Source of the DNA: Pseudomonadota bacterium
Lineage (GTDB): Bacteria; Pseudomonadota; Alphaproteobacteria; Rhizobiales; Xanthobacteraceae
DNA length: 27,862 nt
Direction: 5' to 3'
Assembly (NCBI GenBank): GCA_021823875.1
Contig: JAKAMD010000004.1
Coordinates: forward strand, 1 to 27,862
Positions 22,360 to 27,862 of the stretch are shown here, piece by piece (the stretch's first letter is position 1; each line of letters opens with the position of its first letter). The position numbers were made by a program, and so were the translations under genes. Under the pieces are notes generated by a model, which saw only the letters and a list, made by a program, of their open reading frames with translations, had not been told where the DNA came from and made no database searches.

Positions 22360-23463
22360 TTATGCTACCCGGTGCGCGCGTAGCATGTCCTCGTCGACTT
22401 CCACGCCCAGACCCGGCCGGTCGAGCACATCGACCTGGCCACGCGCGGTCGGGATCGGTTGCGCGGTGACGTCGGTGCCGAGTGCCGTGTGGGTCAGCGT
22501 CAGGCCCCAGCGAAGCGCCGGGATGACCGCGGCGGCATGCAGCGCGGCGGCGCAGGCCACGCTCGATTCGCCGGTCTTGCAGGAAATGTTGACCTGCATG
22601 CCGAGCGTGTCGCACAGCCGTCCGGCTTCCGTCAGCGCGCCGATACCGCCGAGCTTAATCGCTTTCAGACTGACGCCGCGCGCGGCTTTCGCCGCGTGAT
22701 GGCGCCGGATGTCGTCGAGCGAATGGATGCCCTCGTCGGCGCCGATGGCGATGTCGCCGGCTTCCTCTGCGACTGCCGCCATGCCGGCGAGATCGCTTGC
22801 CGCCACCGGCTGCTCGAGAAAATCCAGCCCGCAGTCGTTCACCGCGCGCACGTAACGCAGTGCCGCGTCGGTGGAGAAGCCTTGGTTGGCGTCGGCGGAG
22901 ATCAGCAGACCGTTTCCCAGCATCTGACAAATCGCGCGCGTGCGGGCGGCGTCGTTTTCCGGTGTGTCGACGCCGACCTTGATCTTGTAGATGGTGAAAC
23001 CGTCCGCCTTCTTCTGCTCGGCGTCACGCAGGTCGCCGTCGAAATCGCCGCCGCCGACGACGCCAAGGAGCGGCAACCGGCTGCGTTTCTTCTCGCCCAG
23101 CAGCGCATGCACCGGTTTTGCCGCCGCCTTGCCGGCGAGATCGTAGAGCGCGATTTCGATGGCCGCCTTGGCACCGTGATTGCCGTACATGCGCGCTTCC
23201 ATGGCGGCCAAGGCGCCGGCGATGTCGCGCGCGTCGCGCCCGGTCAACGCGGCCTTGAGGAAATGCACGGCCGCGACCATGCTCTCCAGCGTCTCCCCGG
23301 TCATCACCGGCGCCGACGCCGCCTCGCCCCAGCCGACGCTGCCGTTGTCGGCGGTGATCCGCACCAGCACATTGTCGGCGCGGCGCACTTCCTCGCCGGC
23401 CATGATCACCGGCTTGCGCATCGGCAGGCTGACCGCGAACGGCTCGATGGACGCGACCTGCAC
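22360..23463 (-). CDS. Enolase-superfamily enzyme, muconate lactonizing enzyme subgroup
   Basis: The 367-residue protein has a capping domain (residues 1-125) and a TIM barrel with the full catalytic set of the muconate-lactonizing subgroup: K160-x-K162 (IYKIKVG), metal ligands D191 (ADANQG), E217 (FLEQPV) and D243 (GADEGIH), and the opposing lysine near 267-270 (LKAIKLGGIG). Such enzymes abstract the proton next to a carboxylate, giving cycloisomerisation, dehydration, epimerisation or N-succinylamino acid racemisation. The substrate cannot be read from sequence. The start is a GTG at 23463, only 5 nt after the Bug-type gene stops, so the two form an operon. Its neighbours suggest a role in organic-acid breakdown. 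Confidence 0.88.
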   Translation of the reverse strand: MQVASIEPFAVSLPMRKPVIMAGEEVRRADNVLVRITADNGSVGWGEAASAPVMTGETLESMVAAVHFLKAALTGRDARDIAGALAAMEARMYGNHGAKAAIEIALYDLAGKAAAKPVHALLGEKKRSRLPLLGVVGGGDFDGDLRDAEQKKADGFTIYKIKVGVDTPENDAARTRAICQMLGNGLLISADANQGFSTDAALRYVRAVNDCGLDFLEQPVAASDLAGMAAVAEEAGDIAIGADEGIHSLDDIRRHHAAKAARGVSLKAIKLGGIGALTEAGRLCDTLGMQVNISCKTGESSVACAAALHAAAVIPALRWGLTLTHTALGTDVTAQPIPTARGQVDVLDRPGLGVEVDEDMLRAHRVA

Positions 23464-23468
23464 GGACG

Positions 23469-24473
23469 CTAGATCTTCTTGACGCCGGCCTGGTCGATGA
23501 TCGTCTTGAACATGCCGATTTCCCTGGTCACCCGCGCCCAGGCATGTTTCGCGCCCTGCGGCCGCACTGAGAAGCCGGACTTGTACATTCGCTCCTTCAT
23601 CTGCGGCGTGCTGAGCACCTTGAGTATCTCAGTCTCCAGCCAGGAAACGATCTCGGGCGGGATCTTGGCCGGCGCCAGCATCACCATGTCAGTGGGGAAC
23701 ACGAAATCCTTGTAGCCTTGCTCTTCCATGGTCGGCACATCGGGCAGGTCGGGCCAGCGCGTTTCGGCCGAGATCGCAAGGCAGCGCAATTTGCCGGCCT
23801 TGATGTGCGGCGAAGCCGGCCCCAGGGAGCCCGAGCTCAGTTGCACCGTGCCGGAGAGCAGCGATTGGATGGCGTCGCCGCCGCCTTTGAAAACGATATC
23901 CTGCAGCTTGGGCAGTTTCGCGCGAATCTTGAGCACCTCGAACTGAATTTGCGGGCTTGTTCCGATCGGCGGCGTCGCACAGTTGAACTTATCGGGGTTG
24001 GCTCTGGCCAGGGCGACGAATTCCTTCATGTTTTTTGCGGGCAGGTCGGCCTTCACGACGAACGTGTTGGGCGACGACGCCAGTTCGCTGACGCCGACGA
24101 AATCCTTCAGTGGATCATAAGGAATCTTTTTGTAGAGGGTTGGATTAATGGACCAGGCATTGGTCGCAAGCAGCAGCGTGTAGCCGTCGGGCGTGGCGTG
24201 TGCGGCATTGCCAAAGCCGATATTGCCGCCGGCGCCACCGATGTTCTCGATGATGAAGGTCTTGCCGGTTGACTGCTGCAGCGCGGCGGCGACGATGCGC
24301 CCGACGATGTCGGAAGGGCCGCCCGGCGTATTGGCAACTATGATCTTCACCGGCCGGTCTGGATAAGCGGCGTAGGCCGAGGTCGCGCGCAGCAGCGCGG
24401 GCGCGGCGATACCGGTGGCCAGTGCACCTTCGAGAAAATGGCGCCGCGAAGTCAAAGCTGGTTTGAATGTCAT
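23469..24473 (-). CDS. Tripartite tricarboxylate transporter substrate-binding protein (Bug/TctC family)
   Basis: The 334-residue protein begins with a twin-arginine-type signal: SRRHFLEGALATGIAAPALLRATSAYA, with cleavage near AYA. The mature part opens YPDRPVKIIVANTPGGPSDIVGRIVA, the hallmark of Bug proteins, and continues with ENIGGAGGNIGFGNAA and YTLLLATNAWSINPTLY. These periplasmic receptors bind carboxylates and related compounds and normally hand them to TctA/TctB, which are not in the window, so this is an orphan receptor. The ATG at 24473 has GGGGGAGA close upstream; the frame is open to 24725 but that part overlaps the divergent decarboxylase gene. The coupled enolase-family gene suggests that the ligand is its substrate. 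Confidence 0.9.
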   Translation of the reverse strand: MTFKPALTSRRHFLEGALATGIAAPALLRATSAYAAYPDRPVKIIVANTPGGPSDIVGRIVAAALQQSTGKTFIIENIGGAGGNIGFGNAAHATPDGYTLLLATNAWSINPTLYKKIPYDPLKDFVGVSELASSPNTFVVKADLPAKNMKEFVALARANPDKFNCATPPIGTSPQIQFEVLKIRAKLPKLQDIVFKGGGDAIQSLLSGTVQLSSGSLGPASPHIKAGKLRCLAISAETRWPDLPDVPTMEEQGYKDFVFPTDMVMLAPAKIPPEIVSWLETEILKVLSTPQMKERMYKSGFSVRPQGAKHAWARVTREIGMFKTIIDQAGVKKI

Positions 24474-24538
24474 CGTTCTCCCCCTAGTCTCCGGACAATT
24501 TTTCTGCTTCGCCCCCATAGCATAATTAGAGTAAGCTT

Positions 24539-24556
24539 TTGCCATGAGAGGGGCAA
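24539..24556. promoter_or_regulatory. Inverted repeat in a divergent promoter region
   Basis: TTGCC (24539-24543) and GGCAA (24552-24556) are a perfect 5-bp dyad with an 8-nt spacer, in the 129-bp region between the divergent Bug-type and decarboxylase alpha genes. An AT-rich patch, CATAATTAGAGTAAGC (about 24521-24536), lies beside it. A shared operator controlling both arms is plausible; no regulator is encoded next to it. Confidence 0.4.
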
Positions 24557-24602
24557 TGGGCCGCGGTCGTCGCAGCACTGGGCCGAAGCACGAAAGTTTC
24601 GC

Positions 24603-25133
24603 ATGATAAAAACACAACAGGCGTCCTGGCACGAAATCGTGCTGGCGACCCTCAAGAGCAACGACGTCCGGCTTATCGTCTATGTCCCCGACCGCGTGTT
24701 GACGCCGCTGATCAAGGCGCTGCACGAGGACGCGTTCTTCACCACCTTCGCTTGTACGCGCGAGGAAGAGGCGCTCGGCGTTCTCACCGGTGCCTGGATG
24801 GCTGGTATGCGCGGCGCGCTGCTGATGCAGACCTCGGGCTTCGCCACCTTGCCGAATGCGCTCGCCTCGCTGACGGTGCCCAGCCAGATTCCGATGATCA
24901 TGTTCGTGTCAGAACGCGGCACGCTCGGCGAATTCAATCTGGGCCAGGTCATGGTCTGCAACACCATGCAGCCGGTGCTCAATGCGCTTGGCATCGCGCA
25001 CCACACCATCACCCGCCAGGACGAGCTCGCCTTCATCGTCGATCGCTCGATCAAGCAGGCGGTGGCGACGCAAGCCCCGGTTACCTTTATCCTGTCGCCG
25101 CTCCTGACCGGCGGCAAAGTATTCGCGGCGTGA
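24603..25133 (+). CDS. TPP-dependent 2-oxo acid decarboxylase, alpha subunit (ComD-like)
   Basis: The 176-residue protein is the pyrimidine-binding half of a thiamine pyrophosphate enzyme. It resembles the alpha subunit of sulfopyruvate decarboxylase and the N-terminal half of phosphonopyruvate decarboxylase. ACTREEEALGVLTGAWMAG (about 50-68) supplies the conserved glutamate (E54-E56) that activates the cofactor, and MQTSGFATLPNALASLTVPSQIPMIMFVSERG (about 78-110) is typical of this group. Size agrees with archaeal ComD (about 170). The ATG at 24603 starts the domain; its ribosome site is weak. The beta subunit follows 10 nt downstream. Pyruvate-like substrates with sulfonate, phosphonate or other groups are possible. 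Confidence 0.82.
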   Translation: MIKTQQASWHEIVLATLKSNDVRLIVYVPDRVLTPLIKALHEDAFFTTFACTREEEALGVLTGAWMAGMRGALLMQTSGFATLPNALASLTVPSQIPMIMFVSERGTLGEFNLGQVMVCNTMQPVLNALGIAHHTITRQDELAFIVDRSIKQAVATQAPVTFILSPLLTGGKVFAA

Positions 25134-25143
25134 GGTGAAGATC

Positions 25144-25743
25144 ATGAGTGTCCCGCACGTCCATAACGCCAAGGTCATGAACCGCTTCGAGCTGACCAAG
25201 CGGCTGACCTCCAAGCTGACGCACGAGGAAGCCGTCATCGGCGGCATCGGCAACACCAATTTCGATCTGTGGATGAGCGGCCAACGCCCGCAGAACTTCT
25301 ACATGCTCGGCAGCATGGGGCTGACGATCCCGATCGCGCTCGGCGTCGCCATCGCGCAGCCGCAGCGTCATGTGGTGGCGCTGGAAGGCGACGGCTCGCT
25401 GCTGATGCAACTCAGTTGCCTCGCCACCGTCGCCGAGCGCGCGCCGAAGAACCTCACCATCGTGATCTGGGACAACGGCATCTACCAGATCACCGGTTCG
25501 CAGCCGACCGCCAGCGCGGCCACCGCGGACCTGGTCGCCATCGCGCAGGGCTGCGGCATCGCCAAGAGCGCTTGGGCCGTGGACGAGGCGGATTTCGACC
25601 GGCTGTTCACGACGGCGATTGCCGAAGGCGGCCCCAGCCTGATCGCCGCGCGCATCGACGGTCAGCCGGGCGTCGGTGCCACCGACCGCGATCCGGTGCA
25701 GATCCGCGCCCGCTTCATGCAGGGCCTCGGTGTGAAACGCTGA
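25144..25743 (+). CDS. TPP-dependent 2-oxo acid decarboxylase, beta subunit (ComE-like)
   Basis: The 199-residue protein is the diphosphate-binding half of the same enzyme. The TPP/Mg motif is GDGS at 82-85 followed by N111 (EGDGSLLMQL...IVIWDNGIYQITG), the GDG-x(26)-N pattern. FYMLGSMGLTIPIALGVAIAQP (52-73) is the stretch shared with sulfopyruvate and phosphonopyruvate decarboxylases. Archaeal ComE is about 190 residues. GAGGTGA precedes the ATG at 25144 by 5 nt; an in-frame GTG at 25135 lies within that site and is rejected. The two subunits presumably form an alpha-beta heteromer in the cytoplasm. The gene ends 7 bp before the convergent FAH-family gene. Confidence 0.84.
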   Translation: MSVPHVHNAKVMNRFELTKRLTSKLTHEEAVIGGIGNTNFDLWMSGQRPQNFYMLGSMGLTIPIALGVAIAQPQRHVVALEGDGSLLMQLSCLATVAERAPKNLTIVIWDNGIYQITGSQPTASAATADLVAIAQGCGIAKSAWAVDEADFDRLFTTAIAEGGPSLIAARIDGQPGVGATDRDPVQIRARFMQGLGVKR

Positions 25744-25750
25744 GGCAGTC

Positions 25751-26689
25751 CTAGCCTGCCACTATGGTCACTATGGTATTGATCAGTTCGCCGCAGCCGG
25801 CGACGGCGATGCGCACCTCGTCGCCGGCTTTGAGGAACTCGCCGCGCGGCATGCCGACGCCGGCCGGCGTGCCGGTGGCGATCACGTCGCCCGGCCACAG
25901 CGTGATGTGGCGCGACAGATAGGCGATCTGCTCGGCGATCGAATGCACCATGCGGCCGGTATTGGAGCTCTGCTTGAGCACGCCGTTGATCCAGAGCTTG
26001 ATATCCATATTGTTGGGATCGGCGATATAGGCCGCCGGCGTCAGCCAGGGGCCCATAGGCGCGGCGTCCTCGAAGCATTTCTGCCCGACCCAATCCATGC
26101 CGAAGGACGAGCCCTCGCGCTTCATCAGGTCGCGTGCCGACAGATCGTTGACGATCAGATAGCCGGCGATGGCGTCGAGCGCGCGCTCCTCCGAAATGTT
26201 ACGGGTGGGGCGTGCGATCACCACGCCGACTTCTGCTTCCCAGTCGACCTTTTGCGAAAAGGGCGGCAGGCGTGCCGGCGTGTGGGTGCCGATGATCGAG
26301 CCGGCGGTCGTCTTCAGGAAGAAATAGGGCTCCTTCGCCTTGCTCATCGACGGCAGCTTGCCGGTCACCGCCTTAGCGGCTTCGGCCATCTCTTCCAGAT
26401 GGTCCCAGTAATTGGCGCCGGCGCAGTAGAGCGCTCCAGGATAGAGGATCGGCGCCAGCAGTTTGATGTCGGCCAAGGCAAGGCCGTCGCTGGCTTTGAC
26501 GTTATGCGCGGCGGCGTGCAGGCGCGGATGCACGGCATCCCAGGCGCGCAGCAGGCCGAGCACCGAGGCGCGGTCCACATCGAGCCCCGGCAAGAGCGAA
26601 ACCGCCGGCACCACCCGCTCGTTGACCAGGACGCCGGCCTTGGCTGTCCCGTCCTCCGAATAGCTCACCAACCGATAGCCCGCCGCCAT
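25751..26689 (-). CDS. Fumarylacetoacetate hydrolase (FAH) family protein
   Basis: The 312-residue protein has a small N-terminal domain (1-80) and the FAH fold: the catalytic ANYWDHLEEM (His97), metal ligands E151-x-E153 (VDWEAEVGVVI) and D182 (YLIVNDLSARD), then WPGDVIATGTPAGVG near the end. Family members hydrolyse or decarboxylate 2-oxo or 2,4-dioxo acids (fumarylpyruvate hydrolase, oxaloacetate decarboxylase, 2-oxo-hept-3-ene-1,7-dioate hydratase). The substrate is unassigned. The ATG at 26689 has GGGAG upstream. It lies 43 bp downstream of the FixJ-type gene on the same strand with no visible terminator between, so read-through from the regulator operon is possible, and it is convergent with the decarboxylase genes. 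Confidence 0.88.
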   Translation of the reverse strand: MAAGYRLVSYSEDGTAKAGVLVNERVVPAVSLLPGLDVDRASVLGLLRAWDAVHPRLHAAAHNVKASDGLALADIKLLAPILYPGALYCAGANYWDHLEEMAEAAKAVTGKLPSMSKAKEPYFFLKTTAGSIIGTHTPARLPPFSQKVDWEAEVGVVIARPTRNISEERALDAIAGYLIVNDLSARDLMKREGSSFGMDWVGQKCFEDAAPMGPWLTPAAYIADPNNMDIKLWINGVLKQSSNTGRMVHSIAEQIAYLSRHITLWPGDVIATGTPAGVGMPRGEFLKAGDEVRIAVAGCGELINTIVTIVAG

Positions 26690-26732
26690 GTGCCCGCTCC
26701 CGTCCCGGCCGCCGCAAAAGGGGCCGCGAGCC

Positions 26733-27359
26733 TCAGTCCGCCGCGCTTTCGAGAATGCCGGCGAGCATCGCCATGCGCACCAGGTCGGACAGGCTGTTGG
26801 CCGACATCTTGGTCATCAGATTGGCGCGGTAGATCTCGACCGTGCGTGGGCTGATGCCGAGATCGAAAGCGATCACCTTGTTGGGCTTGCCCGCCACCAA
26901 GCCTTCCAGCACCTGGCGCTCGCGGTTCGACAGTCCCGCCAGCTTGTCGTGGATCTCGGCGACCTCGGCATTGCGCTTGGTGGTATCGGCGACTTGATGC
27001 AGCGCCGAACGCGCCGAGGCGATGAGGAGATCGTCGTCGAAAGGCTTTTCCAGGAAATCGGCGGCGCCGAGCTTCATAGCTTCCACCGCCAGCGGCACGT
27101 CGCCGTGCCCGGTGATGACGATCACCGGTAGCTCGGGCTTCACCTCGCGCACGCGCCGCAACAGGTCGATGCCGGTGATGTCCGGCATGCGCACGTCGGT
27201 GACCACGCAGCCGCCGGTGATTTCCGGCAGCACGTCGAGAAAGGCCTTGGCCGATTCGAAGCTGCGCACCTCGATGCCGGCCGTCTTGAGCAGAAATTCG
27301 ATCGATTGGCGTACCGCCTCGTCATCGTCGATTACGTAGATGGTCGCCTCAGGCTGCAT
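26733..27359 (-). CDS. FixJ-type response regulator
   Basis: The 208-residue regulator has a receiver domain with the acidic pair in IYVIDDDEAVRQS, phospho-acceptor D55 (VVTDVRMPD), VITGHGDVPLAVEAMKLGAADFLEKPF and K105. A LuxR/GerE DNA-binding domain follows: LSNRERQVLEGLVAGKPNKVIAFDLGISPRTVEIYRANLMTKM. The closeness to FixJ across both domains is strong. In rhizobia FixJ turns on fixK and nifA at low oxygen; a paralogue with another signal is equally possible. The ATG at 27359 is chosen because AAGGGG lies 9 nt upstream and the length before IYV matches FixJ; ATGs at 27368 and 27377 are alternatives. It overlaps the end of the kinase gene, so the two are coupled. Confidence 0.87.
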   Translation of the reverse strand: MQPEATIYVIDDDEAVRQSIEFLLKTAGIEVRSFESAKAFLDVLPEITGGCVVTDVRMPDITGIDLLRRVREVKPELPVIVITGHGDVPLAVEAMKLGAADFLEKPFDDDLLIASARSALHQVADTTKRNAEVAEIHDKLAGLSNRERQVLEGLVAGKPNKVIAFDLGISPRTVEIYRANLMTKMSANSLSDLVRMAMLAGILESAAD

Positions 27360-27862
27360 CGTCGACATCCCCTTCATTCACCGCAGTCAGCGTGAAATGG
27401 AATATGGTTCCGCCCCCAGGATTGGCTTCCACCCAGATTCGCCCGCCATGCGCTTCCACGATGGTGCGCGAGATCGACAGGCCGACGCCCATGCCATGCC
27501 GCTTGGTGGTGAGGAAGGGCGTGAACAGTTGATCGGCAATATCCGGCGCGATGCCGGAGCCGGTGTCGGCCACGCTGACCTCGGCCAGATTGGCGTCGAC
27601 CGAAGCCACGGTGATCGCCAGATCGCGGTTCGGCGCGGTCTCCATCGCATCCATGGCATTGCGGATCAAGTTGAGCAGGACCTGCTGGATCTGCACGCGG
27701 TCCGCCAGCACCAGGTCGACGGTGGGATCGAACATGAAGCGTACGCGGATGCCGAGGTCCTTCACCCCGACTAGCGCCAGGGCGCTGGCTTCCTCCACCA
27801 GCTTGGTGATGCTTTCTACCCGCCGCTCGCTTTCGCCGCGCGAGACGAAGTCGCGCAGCCGC
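27349..27862 (-). CDS. FixL-type sensor histidine kinase, C-terminal part
   Basis: The gene enters from the right edge; about 170 C-terminal residues are visible. The segment starts in the dimerisation region (RLRDFVSRGESERRVESITKLVEEASALALV), then shows the ATPase domain: N box RVQIQQVLLNLIRNAMDAM, G1 box ADTGSGIAP, FLTTKRHGMGVGLSIS (F and G2 boxes) and VEANPGGGTIFHFTL. This arrangement matches FixL. The sensory PAS domains, and whether they bind heme, lie outside the window, so oxygen sensing cannot be checked. The stop overlaps the start of the FixJ-type gene, marking a cognate pair. Confidence 0.88.
   Translation of the reverse strand, partial: RLRDFVSRGESERRVESITKLVEEASALALVGVKDLGIRVRFMFDPTVDLVLADRVQIQQVLLNLIRNAMDAMETAPNRDLAITVASVDANLAEVSVADTGSGIAPDIADQLFTPFLTTKRHGMGVGLSISRTIVEAHGGRIWVEANPGGGTIFHFTLTAVNEGDVDDAA

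Noticed and set aside
24474..24725. N-terminal extension of the Bug-type receptor to 24725
   Set aside because: It would displace the twin-arginine signal from the N-terminus and overlap the divergent decarboxylase gene; the ATG at 24473 has a strong ribosome site.

Overview
The window is GC-rich chromosomal DNA of an alphaproteobacterium, most likely of the order Hyphomicrobiales (Bradyrhizobium, Rhodopseudomonas or Xanthobacteraceae-like). The signs are an imuA-imuB-dnaE2 mutagenesis cassette behind a GTTC-N7-GTTC LexA box, a FixL/FixJ-type two-component pair, an orphan tripartite-tricarboxylate (Bug) binding protein, and two families of palindromic intergenic repeats of a kind common in that order. 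I see no phage, plasmid, transposase or CRISPR sequence.

Layout. 1-4967: the start of fdhD (minus, cut by the window edge), a zinc-type MetE-like methyltransferase (plus) with a strong terminator, a small exported protein, a tungstate ABC transporter in the order tupB-tupC-tupA (minus), and tRNA-Ser(GGA). 5152-11425: a RidA-fold protein meets dnaE2 tail to tail with no spacer; dnaE2 follows imuB and imuA in one SOS-controlled operon. 11611-16918: a membrane-anchored J-domain protein, then a two-gene RND efflux pump behind a palindrome-rich leader. 16988-21215: a PAS-like protein, glucokinase and a large acyl-CoA synthetase/GNAT fusion of the protein acetyltransferase (Pat) type. 21335-26689: a metallo-beta-lactamase-fold hydrolase and a catabolic-looking block: an enolase-superfamily enzyme, a Bug binding protein, a two-subunit TPP decarboxylase resembling sulfopyruvate decarboxylase, and a fumarylacetoacetase-family enzyme. 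26733-27862: a FixJ-type regulator and the end of its FixL-type kinase.

How the genes fit together. fdhD plus tungstate import points to a Mo/W formate dehydrogenase elsewhere in the genome. imuA, imuB and dnaE2 make a translesion mutasome induced by DNA damage. The 22360-26689 block reads as uptake and breakdown of an unidentified organic acid through a 2-oxo acid decarboxylation step.

Most notable observations: (1) a compound palindromic repeat of about 175 bp lies inside the dnaE2 reading frame and is translated without a stop, adding roughly 60-70 residues; (2) the enolase/Bug/ComDE-like/FAH combination may be an undescribed catabolic module; (3) the fdhD-metE-like divergent region holds two interleaved inverted repeats with the geometry of an H-type pseudoknot; (4) several uncharacterised dyads sit upstream of the tungstate, RND, Pat-like and catabolic genes. 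All function calls rest on motif recognition from the sequence alone; no database search was run.
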